The notes: generated by a model not told the origin, from the sequence alone. Counted from the stretch's first letter, positions 23,158 through 34,615 are shown. The stretch is DNA of 64,000 nucleotides from Lucinisca nassula (GCA_963580285.1 OY757014.1:97571372-97635371); one strand, 5' to 3'. Made by a program: numbers and translations.

Positions 23158-23290
23158 AGACTCTATCTGGTCGGACCAACCTGAGTCTAACTGTCGGAAT
23201 TCTTTCGCTCCAAGCCTCCAGCATTTCAGGTATTTCATGCTGTGGAGTCCTCAATGTTGTTTCATGTTCTGTTTCAAAGTATGTAGGGCA
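23158..23290 (+). repeat. R1 5' fragment
   Basis: It contains the start of R1 (GACTCTATCTGGTCGGACC, CTGAGTCTAACTGTCGG, TTTCGCTCC, GCATTTCAGGTATTTCATGC, GGAGTCCTCAATGTTGTTTC) and then diverges. Confidence 0.65.
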
Positions 23291-23324
23291 GAATCAGGAG
23301 ACCTTGTGGTAGTTTCATGTAATA

Positions 23325-23476
23325 TAAGAATCTTATATGGGTGTGACAGGTGGATTGAAAAATCCGTCCCGAGGGACACTGTCCGGCATCACGAGGCGTG
23401 CCGAGTGATGCCGGACAGTGATCCCGAGGGACGGATTTTTCTATCCACCCCTCACACCCATATTGGATTCTTTTTC
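23325..23476. repeat. Large near-perfect palindrome
   Basis: Arms of about 70 bp face each other across a GAGGCGTGCCGAG centre near 23,393-23,405. The left arm includes GGACACTGTCCGGCATCAC and the right TGATGCCGGACAGTGATCC, and AAAAATCCGTCCCGAGGG pairs with CCCGAGGGACGGATTTTT. The outer ends AAGAATC/GATTCTT also pair. It is likely a foldback or MITE core and could extrude as a cruciform. Confidence 0.85.
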
Positions 23477-24477
23477 TTGCATACCTTCTATTTCAATTGC
23501 GAATTTTTAATGCTGCTGTTACTTCGGTTACCGACGTCCGCCATTTTGTGATGACACAACAGGAATGTTTAGTGACGTCACGCATGACGACGCCGCGCAT
23601 GGGGTTGTAATCAACCAGTGAATTTATCAAACACGCGATTATATTCGATTTGGGGTCGGAACACCAGGGTCAGAACATAAATTTCTATCCCAGGGTAAAA
23701 TCACGGATTTCCTTGTCTGGTGTGCAAGAAAGAAGTGATCCGTCTGGCCCTATTACAATGTAGTTAGCTAGATCAAAGAACACAATCCAGAGGATACCTT
23801 ATTCCGGAAAATTTCCGCATCGCCCAAAGTTCCTGAAATTTCATGGCTGGTCTTGAACCACAAAAATTAAAATCAGCAAAATATTCTCAAAGTTTGTCCA
23901 AAGTAGCGTTTTGCGGTAGTTACTTCACATAAAATAAGGGCAAAAACAGGTATGCCCTGCGACAAGGCTTGTGTTTGTGATCGTTAATTACTGTGGTCTT
24001 TGAACAACTATTGATTAAAGGTCACTTGCACCTTGATTGAATTTTCAATAAAATAGTGTTTCAGATGAGCTTTGTTTACACACCTGAAACTATAGCTTCA
24101 CAATACAAATCTTACCCTGTGCAGTATTAGGACTGACATGGTTTTCTTTAATGTCAAATCGATTAGCCTTGATCCAATTGCTATCAGTGTACAAACCGTA
24201 ATCTGTCTCACAGAGTAAAGGCGTCGTACATGTATGTCAAATATAAGCATACAGTCAAAATAATCTGTCACAATTAAATGTGACTGAGCACCAAGTAAGC
24301 CTGGGAGGACATGCCCTGAGGTAATGGAATTGAGCTTGACAACATTTTTTCAAATGAAGCAGTCTGATCTATCTCGGATTATGTTACCACTTTCATTCGT
24401 TTTAATAAATTTGTCCATAATAAAATGGTTTTCGACTAATATTTACATGTGATATTAAAGTTTCAGTGTTGTCAAAT
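23477..24477. other. Non-repetitive spacer with a CRE-like box
   Basis: No gene is recognised across this kilobase. A perfect TGACGTCA (CRE/ATF palindrome) lies at 23,573-23,580 in a GC-richer patch with several CpGs. A short segment near 23,735 (AAGTGATCCGTCTGGCCC) recurs at about 25,675. No transcription unit could be tied to the box. Confidence 0.4.
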
Positions 24478-24681
24478 TTCATCACGTCAACAAGTCCGTG
24501 AAATGAAGACCCCCCTAAACCCCACTTTATATAGAGAAAACTGGGGTTTAAGGGGGTATACAATATTTTTCTTATTTCTGCTCCAAGACATAGGTTGTGG
24601 GTACTCGTTAGAACCGCCTCAATGAGGCGGTTCTAACGAGCACCCACGACCTATGTTTGGAGTAAAAATAAGAAAAATATC
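24478..24681 (+). mobile_element. Foldback element M3, copy 1
   Basis: This has two nested palindromes. The first pairs AAACCCCACTTT with a diverged ACTGGGGTTTAAG. The second, at 24,590-24,655, is a ~66-bp almost perfect inverted repeat of CATAGGTTGTGGGTACTCG through GAGGCGG to its complement, with almost no loop. The outer TCTTATTTCTGCTCCAA is also partly mirrored. Two further copies in the opposite orientation lie at 34,422-34,615 and 35,427-35,606. Confidence 0.8.
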
Positions 24682-25108
24682 ACAATTTTTCATGAGAAAA
24701 TTCACCATTTTGGAGATATGAAAGAGTACACTATTTCGCACGGATGTGATATCGTAATGTTCGCGAGACAGCCATAGTCTTTTTTTATTTTTGCAGGTAA
24801 AAACAGCCATGGAAATTAAAAACTGAAAGGTCTCCTCATATTTTTGAAGCAAATCTGCTAAAATTCGGTGACACAGAAATATACCAGAATACTGCAAAAA
24901 GCAGAATGTCCTCAACTGTATGTTCAAAAATAGCTATGTGGGTGTCTGTTAGGAACTTTATCTTAAAATTTTTATTTTTTGGTGATAAAATTTTCAATAT
25001 ATTTGAACAGGCTTGTTTTTGTTTCGTCTTAAGTGGAATGAATTTCTCTCATGCAACAAACAGATCACTGTTGATAAAAGAGACAATATTTAAAGGGTAG
25101 TTTCCTTT
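24682..25108. other. AT-rich spacer
   Basis: No gene or repeat family recognised in these ~430 bp. Confidence 0.45.
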
Positions 25109-25336
25109 AACCCATTGAATGCGGGGAAACCCCAAAAGGGGTACCTTGGCAAACAGTGTAGGCCCAGATCAGATGCCACAGAATGTAGTGTCTGAACAGG
25201 GCCTGCACTATTTGCTAACAGAATTTACCATCAAAAACAGAATAAAAAGGAAAAAATAGGTCTGATTCCCCTTAGTTGACAAATGGACTTGGTCAACACA
25301 TAGCAATGGAAGAGTCCACTAGCATACAATGGGATA
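25109..25336 (+). mobile_element. MITE family M1, copy B
   Basis: Inverted ends AACCCATTGAATGC and GCATACAATGGG enclose about 228 bp. The core contains GGCAAACAGTGTAGGCCCAG, a poorly paired GGGCCTGCACTATTTGC arm and TTGACAAATGGACTTGGTC. It aligns over its whole length with the inverted copy at 2,407-2,618. Confidence 0.75.
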
Positions 25337-25424
25337 AAGTGCATCCAAATGAGCCAGCCCATTAAAAATGGAACCAACTGCTTAAGTGACCAGGAATGAC
25401 CCAAATGATCCTGCACATGAGCAC

Positions 25425-25645
25425 ATGTTTTGGTTTTACAGCCCTTTCAAGACTATTTCACTTATATCAAGCCAATTGTTGATCAGCAGTGGGCAAAACC
25501 GGAGTACCCATAGAAAAAACACCAGACCTACCATAGCAAAACTTCGAGTCTCACATGTGACCTGAGCCAGGCTCAAACCACAGCAGTGAGAGACATAATA
25601 ATTAGGATTCCATGTTCTTACCCTCTAGGCCACGTTGGGGAGAAT
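25425..25645 (-). mobile_element. V-like tRNA-derived SINE, old copy
   Basis: The minus strand begins GTGGCCTAGAGGGTAAGAAC (A-box-like tRNA start) and continues GTTTGAGCCTGGCTC (B box). It then runs to GGTCACATGTGAGACTCG and GGGTACTCCGGTTTTGCCCA, and ends CTTGAAAGGGCTGTAAAACC. It aligns with the younger copy at 63,301-63,528. The core resembles the V domain of V-SINEs, known from several animal phyla including bivalves. Many substitutions mark it as old. Confidence 0.65.
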
Positions 25646-25736
25646 CTGGAGACATTGACCAAGCTTCATGTAGAAGTGATCCGTCTCGCCCTATTACAGA
25701 GTAGTTAGCTCGGTCAAGGAACATAAACCAGACAAC

Positions 25737-27722
25737 AAACAAGAGGCCCATGGGCCACTATGCTCACCAGAGCTCAGGGAGCCACTGCCCACTGGCAGCA
25801 ATGTATTTTAATTAACCATGGAAGCCCTGTGCCCAAGGATGCTACTGATAAAATTTTGACCCAATCAGCCTAGTGGCTTCATATTCTGATGTCGCTTGAA
25901 TGTGTTGATGCAGGACAACAGATGACAATTGACAATTTCTCCATCTGTGGCAACAAATAGGCCAAAAAGAACATTATTAAAGGAACATTTCTATGAAAGT
26001 GTGACAAAATATCTTGAAAGGCATTAGTGTCATTTTTCAACTAGAATTTGTTTTTCTACAAAAACACAGATGTCTCCCCCGTTTTTGACCTCTAAGAATA
26101 ACCTTGACATTGGAGGTATTGAGCTGAGTCTTGTGTGCAACACATCATCTTATGAAAATGAACATTTCTGCAAAGTAACTTTAAAAATGTTCATAGAAAA
26201 ATAAAAAAGTTATTGGCTGTACGCAAAAAAGCCCTTTTTTACCTTTCCGCTCTAAGTATGGCCTTGACCTTTGAGGTACAACACATCGTCTCATGATGGT
26301 TAACATTTCTGCCAAGTAATTTCATAATCCATCAAAGAATAAGCAAGTTACTGACTGTCCCTTTCTTACCTTTGACCTCTAGGTATGACCTTGACATTGG
26401 AGGTATGGACCTTTGTCTTGCACATGACTCATGGTCTAAAGATGGTGAACATTTCTGCATGGTTACTTTATGTATAAAGTCCATCCAGAAATAAAAAAGT
26501 TATTGACTGGACACAAAAAACATCAACTTTTTTACCTCTGACCTCTTAGTATGACCTTGATCTTGGAGGTACCGAGCTGGGTCTAGCGTGCACCACATCA
26601 TCTCATTATGGTTAACATTTCTGCCAAATAATTTCACAATCTATCTAGGAATAAGAAAGTTATTGAGTAAACACTAAAAAAGGCCCCTTTTTGTCCTTTG
26701 ACCTCTTAGTATGACCTTGACATTTGAGGTACCAACTTGGGTCATGCACGCAACACATAGTCTCATGAAGGTTAACATTTCTGCAAAGAAATTTCAAAAT
26801 CCATCTAAAAATAAGAAAGTTATTGACAGAACACTAACACGGCCCCATTTTTTACCTTTAACCTATATGTATGACCTTGACCTTTCAGGTACCAAACTGG
26901 GTCATGTGTGCAACACATCATCTCATTGTGGTTAACATTTCTGCCAAGCAATTTCAAAATCCATCTAAAAATAAGAAAGTTATTGACCAAACACGAAAAA
27001 AGGCCCCTTTTTTGACCTCTATGTATGACCTTGACATTTTAGGTACCAAATTGAATCATGCATGCAACACATCGACTCATGATAGTTAACATTTTTGCCA
27101 AGTAACTTCAAATTCTATCTAAAAATAAGAAAGTTATTGACAAAACCCGAAAAAAGGCCCCTTTTTTTACCTTTGACCTCTAAATATGACCTTGACCTTT
27201 GAGGTACCAACCTGGGTCATGCACGCAACATATCGTCTTATATTGGTTAACATTTCTGCCAAGTGATTTCAAAATCCATCTCAAAATAAGAAAGTTATTG
27301 ACCAAACACGAAAAAAGGCCCCTTTTTGACCTTTGACCACTCAGTATGACCTTGACCTTTGAGGTACCGACCTGCCTCATGCGCACCACATATCGTCTTA
27401 TGGTTGTAAATATTTCTGCCAAGTAATTTTAAAATCCATCTGAAAATAAGAAAGTTATTGACCGGACACAATTTGCCCATTCATATATACATACCAACAA
27501 ACTTCCAAGGGAGATAACTCAAAAAGTATAAATGCGAGAGTTATAGTTCTTGCGCACTGCACGTCGTCTAATGCTGAATAATATTTATATGAAGTTTTGT
27601 GACTATAGCTCGAACGGTTTTCAAGTTATAGAGCGGACACGAATGTGTGACAGACGGACAGACAGACGCCCGGGGGAAAAACAATGTCTCTCCGAAAAAA
27701 AATTTTTTGGGGGAGACATAAT
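25737..27722 (+). mobile_element. Minisatellite hairpin element E7, complete
   Basis: The 5' end has GGCCCATGGGCC and TGCTCACC. A ~300-bp unique lead follows, then about nine monomers of ~150-160 bp (GTATGACCTTGACCTTTGAG, CATCGTCTCATGATGGTTAA, CATTTCTGCCAAGTAATTTC, ATAAGAAAGTTATTGACC). The 3' end has GACAGACGGACAGACAG and a hairpin at 27,684-27,719 (ATGTCTC/GAGACAT, with an A8/T6 inner part). Each monomer has a TGACCTTGA-type box. With both ends visible, this is among the best reference copies of the architecture. Confidence 0.85.
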
Positions 27723-27796
27723 CTTCCCCATTATAAGTCAATGGAAACTCTTAACTTGCCATAGCAAACAAACCAAAGAGCCAAATTTCATAAACC

Positions 27797-29918
27797 AGAG
27801 CTCAGGTGGACACTGCCCAATGACAGCCATGTATTATAACATGGTATGATTTTAATCTTCCATTTATAAATCTCCCAAACAAACCCCAGACCCAAATGAG
27901 CACCCATGTGGACTGTATCTGAAATATTAGGTATTTTATAAAGTAGAGAGGGTGGGGCATGGACCCAATGGAGCCCCGGTTGGTGCCACTAAATGCGTCT
28001 TATCAAAAGGAACAGAGACATATATGGTTTAGCAGTGGGGATATGTATGGTTCCTGAGATGTAAAGTCTTTTAAGCAGTAGAGGATTCGGGAATGGCAGA
28101 TCCCAGAAAAAAAAACCAAGATTGTTGCCACTGAGTATGTCTAATCATAAGGACCAAGAGTATATATGGTTAAACAGTTGGGATCTGAATGGTTTCTGAA
28201 ATATGAGGCCCTTTTATGAAGTGACAGGGAGAAAAATGGCCCTGCCGACCCCCCAAGACGGGGTGGGGTGACTGAATGTGTCTAATAACAATGAACAAGA
28301 ATATACATGTATGTGATTATAAGATGGAGATTTGAATGGTTTCTGAGATATATGACCTATTATGAAGTGGAGTCTTAAGGAACAATTATATATATGGATA
28401 AGGGGTGGGAATCTGAACGGTTTCTGAGATATATGGATTTTAATGAAGAAAAGGGGTGGGGAATGGTCCGTGGCATGAGGGTAGGGGGTGTGTGTGTAGG
28501 GGGGGGGGCGCATGCTGGTGTCAGTGATTGCATCTTATCATAAGGAACATGAATATATATGGTTTAGGGGTGGGGCTCTGAACAGTTTCTCAGATATATG
28601 GTCTTTTGCGAAGTCGAGGGGTGGAGTATGGCCCGGGCACGCCCTGCATGACCCCTAGGTTGATGTCAATGAATGTGTCTTATCATAAGAAACAAGAATA
28701 TATATGGTTTAGTGGTGGGGATTTGTAAGGTTTCTGGAATATCTGGCCTTAGATGAAGTGGAGGGGGTTGGGCATGGCCCCTGCACATCCAGGGGGACCA
28801 CCAAGTTGGTGTCACTGACTGCAACTTATCATAAGGAATGAGAATATATATGGTTTAGGGGTGGTAAGCTCAACTGTTTCTGAAATAAATGGCATTTTAT
28901 GAAGTGGAGGGGGTAGGGCATGTCCCCGGCACATCCCTGGGGACCCACATGCTGGTGACACTTAATGCGTCTTATCATAAGGAACAAGAATATATATGGT
29001 TTAGGGTTGGGGATCTGAATGGTTTCCGAGATAAATGGTCTTTTATGAAGTGGAGTGGTCGGGACATGTCCCCGGCACATCCCGGGGAACCCCTAGGTTG
29101 GTTTCACTCAATGCATCTTATCATAAGGAACAAGAATATACATGATTTAGGGGTGGGGATCTGTAAGGTTTCTGAGATATAAGGCATTTTATCAAGTGGA
29201 GGGGTGGGGCATGGCCCGGCACAACCTAAGGGACCCCCAGGTTGACATAAAAGCATATGGCTAAGAGAAGTTTACTCAAGGAACATTTCTATGTAAATTT
29301 TGTCAAAATATCTGCAATGACTTGGCAGTAAATGCCATTTTTCAGTTTTCCACATTATAAGTCAATGGAAACTTTAAGTAGCCATAGCAACGAAACTGAA
29401 AGGCCAAATTTCATAAAAAACACAAAACCTTTAAAGGAAAAAAATGGTGAATATTTTCATAAAGTATCAGCCTTCTAGAGCATATGGTTTCTGAGAAGAT
29501 TATTTTTTAAGTTTTTTTTCTATTTTTTTTTTTTTTTTTTTTTGCATTTTGGTTTACATGGCAACCAATAAAAATAACAGTAGGCCTGAAATCTTTTGGC
29601 AGATTGTAGATTGCCTATGGAACATTTCTATGAAAGTTTTGTCAAAATATCTGCAATGACTTGGCAGTAAATGCCATTTTTCATTTTTCCAAGTTATAAG
29701 TCTATGGAAACACTAAGTTGCCATAGCAACCAAACTAAAAAGCTGATTTTCATAAAAAAAACACGAAATTTCAATTTGGCCCAATCGGCCCAGTGGCTTC
29801 AGAGGAAAAGATGATTAAAAGTGTTGACGCCAGACGACAGATGACATACCACGACGATGACGGACAAGTGCCTATCCTATAAGCTCCCCACGAGCCTTAG
29901 GCTCTGTTGAGCTTAAAA
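27797..29918 (+). mobile_element. Minisatellite hairpin element E8, 5' end truncated
   Basis: It starts inside the 5' lead (CAGAGCTCAGGTGGACACTG, shared with 60,953 onward). It carries about ten monomers of ~150 bp (TCTTATCATAAGGAACAAGA, ATATATGGTTTAGGGGTGGG, GGTTTCTGAGATATATGG) and then a different ~570-bp tail with two ~300-bp repeats (AACATTTCTATG...TCTGCAATGACTTGGCAG). It ends with GACGCCAGACGACAG and a hairpin at 29,881-29,914 (AAGCTC/GAGCTT, GAGCC/GGCTC) almost identical in design to that of E1. Confidence 0.75.
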
Positions 29919-29977
29919 GTGAAATGTATTCATGTAACAGTTCAAAAATATTCTGTGGGTGTCTGACAGAATCTTAC

Positions 29978-30122
29978 CACGGCAATATTTCAGGAAGCTC
30001 TCAATAACACCAAAGTTGTCCTCTAAAAATTTTTGCCCTCTTGCAGAACCCAATTCAGTGTGTTTATGATCAGCTGCAATTATGACGAGGCTGTCATGCC
30101 CGATCTCCTCCAGCATTTCACA
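29978..30122 (-). CDS. Candidate internal exon of a host gene
   Basis: The 145-nt minus-strand frame is bounded by TTTTTTTACTAG on the acceptor side and GCCGTG|GTAAGA on the donor side. It encodes CEMLEEIGHDSLVIIAADHK, then HTELGSARGQKFLEDNFG and VIESFLKYC. This is a mixed, globular-looking composition very unlike the minisatellite frames around it. It starts in phase 0 and leaves one extra base, which fits the split codon opening the exon at 12,844-13,235. I do not recognise the family. E8 ends only 60 bp away on the intron side, so the locus has been heavily loaded with elements. Confidence 0.6.
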
Positions 30123-30204
30123 CTAGTAAAAAAAGAAACACAGGATCTGGCATGAGTTTGGTTTCAAAATGCAGTTGAACGTCAATAACTCTCGTCCTAA
30201 TAAA

Positions 30205-30470
30205 ATAATTGATAATTGGATCAATGCACTGAACGAAGACAAATTTGTTGGAACACTATTCATTTACCTACATGTATCTAAGGCCTTTGATCCACAAACT
30301 ACTCATTGAAAAACTTCCTTTCTATCATATCTCCTCATAAGCTGTAAATTTGACAACATCATATCTGTCAGTAGGTCACAAAAAGTAAATGTTTCTGGTG
30401 TCTTATCCGAACCAGCAGAGGTTGTATCAGGAGAACCACAAGTCTTTTTTCTGTTCATTATATGTGTCGT
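30205..30470 (+). pseudogene. Non-LTR retrotransposon RT fragment
   Basis: The plus strand translates with at least two frame breaks into RT blocks: NALNEDKFVGTLF, then SKAFDP (the first catalytic Asp block), SRSQKVNVSGVLSEPAEVVS and GEPQ (the PQG-type block). These correspond to the N-terminal half of the RT domain of a Jockey/CR1-like element. The complementary C-terminal half of such an RT is seen at 62 kb, but there is no evidence they are from one insertion. Confidence 0.6.
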
Positions 30471-30482
30471 AGTCCAAATAGG

Positions 30483-30562
30483 AATTTAGCCAAATCCGGA
30501 ATCTGGCTAGGCCAAATAGGAATTCTTATTTGGCCAAGGCAGATTTCGGATCTGGCTAAATT
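30483..30562. repeat. 80-bp palindrome
   Basis: Arms of 36 bp pair at about 32 positions around GGAATTCT. The left arm starts AATTTAGCCAAATCCGGAAT and the right arm ends CGGATCTGGCTAAATT. It may be a foldback element remnant. Confidence 0.75.
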
Positions 30563-30606
30563 AATGTTTAGTTTAGCCTGTTTCTCAGTGTGGAAGCAAC
30601 AATAAG

Positions 30607-30869
30607 TCCAATCTATAATTGGACCCCGTCAAGCGATTTTGGTACTTATCGCCTATGCGAGCAGCGAAGGTTCAGGCGAGCCTGCGCATCCGCGCAGTCT
30701 TGCCAGAACCTTTGCTGCTCGCTCAAACAAGCAGTGAATCAAGAGGAACCTTCAGACAGAAAGCCATATCCCTGGCCCCTCTGAATGGCTGGGCATGCGC
30801 AGTTAAAATTTGTCATTACGGAATGCTCGAAGACCCAAATTCGCTTGGCGGGGCTCAAATACAAGCGAT
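30607..30869 (-). mobile_element. MITE family M2, copy 2
   Basis: The reverse complement of the copy at 22,628-22,878, with ends ACCCCGTCAAGCGATTTTGG and CCAAATTCGCTTGGCGGGGC. The internal palindrome (GGTTCAGGCGAGCCTGCGCA against TGCGCAGTCTTGCCAGAACC-type) is kept. The two copies are inverted about 7.7 kb apart. Confidence 0.75.
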
Positions 30870-30917
30870 CCTAATAAGTACCAAAATGATCCTTAGTATT
30901 GGGACAGACAGGTTTAA

Positions 30918-30967
30918 GCAAATAGTGCAGACACAGATCAGACTGATCACAGTCTGCACCATTTGCC
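30918..30967. repeat. M1-core palindrome
   Basis: A 50-bp inverted repeat, GCAAATAGTGCAGACACAGA facing CACAGTCTGCACCATTTGC. It is related to the core of M1 without its outer ends. Confidence 0.6.
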
Positions 30968-31127
30968 ATTCGATCTTCACTTTTTGGACTTGTTGCTGGA
31001 TAGCCAAACAAACTTGTTAAAATTACAGCAAGTCCTCAAGGTATTCGAATTTTAAGGTGTTTTTTTTTTTACAGTACACACAACAAATCTTTATTTTACA
31101 GAGCATCAGAAAGAGATGCCTAAATTA

Positions 31128-31325
31128 TCCCATTTAGTACCAGAAACCCCAAAATGGGTACCCTGGCAAACAGTGCAAGCCCAGATCAGGGCCTCCACTG
31201 TTTGCTAAAAGTTCAGTCATTTTCCAAATAAATTTTAATGGAAACACAACCTGACACCCCTAAATTTTGAAGTGGACGCCTGCTGTATATAAGGAGGAAG
31301 ATTCCATTTGGTACAAAATGGGTTA
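31128..31325 (+). mobile_element. MITE family M1, copy C
   Basis: Ends CCCATTTAGTACC and GGTACAAAATGGG enclose about 198 bp, with GGCAAACAGTGCAAGCCCAG in the core and a CCTGACACCCCTAAATTTTG segment shared with copy A. Confidence 0.65.
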
Positions 31326-31509
31326 TTCCTATTATGCTTCCTTGCCTAGCGCTATGAGTAGCCCTCAGTGGTCTAAAAAATTCATTGGTCTGAAAGTGGA
31401 TCACTGCCCATAGGGGCTTGATGAAAAAGATTGGGCTGCATGGTGCTTCCGCACAGAGCTGAAACTGACCACACATTAGTACTGGTAAACAGCTTAGGTC
31501 TAAGTTTGT

Positions 31510-31780
31510 CTAGGTTTTCTTTGTTTGATTTGAGTTTTAACGTCCCCGTCAACACTGTATAGGTCCTTTTGGAGACGTTGCTTCCAATTTTGTGGGACTT
31601 TCACCCGACATTGAGATGAAATGACTTCTCAAGCCCTGTCGCCCAATGAAACTAATAGGGTTTATAAGCATGGACGGTCCGACTTGCACCTCTTTGCCCA
31701 GGCAGGCTTAGATCCTCTAAGCGGTTTACCAGTACTCGTGTGCAGATCGGTTTCAGCCCAGATGGGCGGGGGCCGAAGCT
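31510..31780 (-). mobile_element. SINE S2 copy
   Basis: It begins on the plus strand TTTGATTTGAGTTTTAACGT (inverted tail). It continues through CCCCGTCAACACTGTATAGG, GAAATGACTTCTCAAGCCC, GATCCTCTAAGCGGTTTACC and AGTACTCGTGTG to GATGGGCGGGGGCC. It is nearly full length. Confidence 0.7.
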
Positions 31781-31921
31781 TGTCCAGGTAATGTGGTGCG
31801 AGACAGATCGTACTTGCATTTATAAACCCTTTAGGTTTGTTGTTCTACCAGCTAGGCACTGTAGAAATCACCATTTATTGCCTTGAAATGCCATTTCATT
31901 TGTGTTCGCAAACGTCCAACA

Positions 31922-32524
31922 ACAAGAGGGCCATGATGGCCCTGGATCGCTCACCTGATCCATTGAGTAACAAGTGGGCCCCAGGGAGGGCAATTATTGA
32001 GCCCAAGGTTATAATGTGTATAATGTTGAGGGAGGTCTAAAAAGGTGAAGCTTCATACCAAATATCAACAAAGGCTATAATTGTCCACTAGATGAAGCTC
32101 CATACCAAATATCAAAGACATGGGCCTTGCAGTTTCAGAGAAGAAGATTTTTAAAGATTTTCCTATATAAGTCTATGTAAAACCAAAGGGTCTCGGGGCG
32201 GGGGCATTTTTGGCCCCAGGGCTATAATTTGAACAATCTTAGTAGGGGTCCAATAGATGAAGCTTCATACCAAATATCAAAGACCTGGGCCTTGTGGTTT
32301 CAGAGAAGAAGATTTTTTAAGTTTTTGGTGAAAAAATCTATTTTTGGCTCCTGTGACCTTTATGTGCAACAGACCGGAACCATTTGAACAACTTTGAAAG
32401 GGGACCACCTAAGGATTATTCCTGTGAAGTTTGGTCAAAATCCCATCAGTGGTTTAGGAGGAGATGTCGTTTGAAGAAATTGTTTACGCACGGATGACAG
32501 ACAAAAAGTGATCCTAATATAAAA
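31922..32524 (+). mobile_element. Hairpin-class element E9, 3' hairpin missing
   Basis: The 5' palindrome AGGGCCATGATGGCCCT is followed by GGATCGCTCACC. Two to three ~170-bp monomers of the E12/E13 type follow (CCATACCAAATATCAAAGAC, GTGGTTTCAGAGAAGAAG). The 3' module TTTACGCACGGATGACAG, GACAAAAAGTGATCC is present, but the expected hairpin is absent and the next element's 5' end begins immediately. Confidence 0.75.
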
Positions 32525-34217
32525 CACAAGAGGGCCATGATGGCCCTTTATTGCTCACCTGTGTACCAGAAAATCATTGGTGATGTTTAAAAAAAAAAGA
32601 ACTGAGCAGAAAGGCAAGACATGTTTGTTTACCTGATTGATATAAATGTCTTCATAGATCCAGGATGGTCAATTTACTTGTACATCAGTTGAACCAGTTG
32701 AAATCTTCAGGATGAAATCTTGAAGGGCAAGATGTAGAGTAAACACAAGACTTCTTGAGTCCATGCAGTTTGTCTTTTTCATGATGTAGTCATAATTTGA
32801 CAAAGAATCAATATCTGAAGCTTTGATTTCCTTTCAACGCAGTGGTTAACAACAGTATTGCATGGTATGACAAAATTTACATAAGAAACACTGATGATAT
32901 GAAATAGCTGCTTCCATGTCTAAAAAGAGAGGCCAAAGTCTGCTTAGTTTTATCCAGACTGTATCTTTGACTTTTACTCAGTCACACTGATGTATAAGGC
33001 TCATATTATACACTAAGTTACCTTTCTATCATAAACATCTTGGTTGTTACATTTAACTTAAACCCACAAAGAATTAATTCTGTTACAGTGGGCATAATTA
33101 TAATAAGGCATAAACTAAGACACATAAACATGTGTGGAATCTATGTCCTGATATGTGCCAAAAAGGTATCTTTAGGTGCACAAAATAAAGAACAGCTAAA
33201 AATAATGTGAGTCAGTTCTATGCATAGAAAGCAGATGCATCACCTTATTCTCTTGATCACCAATAAATAAATTCCAGATCTTGCAAGTATGTAGAAAATT
33301 GTTACTTAAATCTTTGTGAAGAAAATCTGTTTTCAGCCTTTTCAAGTAACAACAGATTTACATGTAAAATTATTGTCAATGTTGCAAATAAGAAAATAAT
33401 AAAATATTGACATAATTCAAAACCTTTCTCTAAGAACAACAGATTTACATGTCAAAACAGTGTTGCAAATAAGAATACAATACAGTATGTTATTTGGCAG
33501 AATTCAGAATATTGTGAATAAAAGGCCCCAGGCCAAGTGTCCCCCCATCTCTGAAATGTCAGTATGTGGTGAATATGTCTATAACATATATGTCATAAGC
33601 CATGTTTTGGGAATTTAAAACCCTTTCAACAGACTATTTCTTTTAAATTTTCCTAAAGTTCAAAGGAATAAATTTACAGTGAAAAAAGTGATCTCCAAAA
33701 CTGTAAGACAAAGGAGCAAACCCTAGGAAAATTCAGTAATCAATTGAGCATGACCGCAATAAAATATGATCATCTTCAGGTCATGAAAACAATAACTGGA
33801 AAGTTTCATCCAAATCTGGTGATAACTGTAGGAGGAATTGTGGAGGCAAGGACTTCTGTTGATAACATGGTTTAGACTGACAAAGAGCAATGATGCTTGT
33901 AAAAATCAATCAGGCACAACTTCCATAAAATCTTATCATTTTCAGGTCATAAGAACAATAACTGGAAAGTTTCATCAAAATCTCATGAACACTGTGGGAG
34001 GAGTTGCAGAGACAAAAACTTCTGTTGATAAAATGGCTAAAACTGACAAAGTGGCAATAACTCTGGTAAAAATCAGTCCAGCATGACCTTGTCATGGGAA
34101 CATTAACTGGAAAAATTCATCAAAATTCCTTGAAAATGTAGGAGTTGCAGATGGACCGACTAATGGATGGACAGACGAAACTGTTACGATAGTCCCCTTC
34201 GACTAGCGTCGGGGGAA
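32525..34217 (+). mobile_element. Hairpin-class element E10
   Basis: The 5' end repeats the palindrome AGGGCCATGATGGCCCT and TTGCTCACC. About 1.1 kb of unique AT-rich sequence follows with no gene recognised, then about three ~165-bp monomers (TCATTTTCAGGTCATAAGAA, CAATAACTGGAAAGTTTCAT, GGAGTTGCAGAGAC). The 3' end is GGATGGACAGACG and a hairpin at 34,192-34,217 (TCCCC/GGGGA, CGAC/GTCG). The long unique interior makes it unlike the other copies and may contain older insertions. Confidence 0.7.
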
Positions 34218-34421
34218 AATGGACAGAATGTACATTGTAAGTCAATTCTTCTCTTGACAAAGTGTCAGATGTTTAATATGAAGGTAGCAAATGTTTGTGG
34301 ATAAGTAAATAATAAATATTTTTTAAATTATTCTGCAATACATCTCAGCATTAAGATAACACACCCTTGCAACATAATGCATTTTCCCCATCTTGATAAT
34401 AGCTGAAAATCCATGATTTTT

Positions 34422-34615
34422 TCCTTATTTATACTGCGAACATAGGTTGCAGGTGCTAGTTAGAACCACCTCATTGAGGCAGTTCTAATCAGTACCTACA
34501 ACCTATGTATTGGAGCAGAAATAAGAAAAATAATGTATACCCCTGCAAACCCCAGGTTTCTCATATAAAGTGGGGTTTAAGGGGGTGTTCATTTCACGGG
34601 CTTGTTCATGTGATG
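34422..34615 (-). mobile_element. Foldback element M3, copy 2
   Basis: It shows the same two palindromes as copy 1 in reverse order: CATAGGTTGCAGGTGCTAG paired to CAGTACCTACAACCTATG, then AAACCCCAGG...GTGGGGTTTAAGGG. It ends TTCATTTCACGGGCTTGTTC, matching copy 1's left end. Confidence 0.75.

Noticed and set aside
23573..23580. A promoter around the TGACGTCA box
   Set aside because: A single 8-bp palindrome with no associated exon, TATA or CpG island is not enough to call a promoter.
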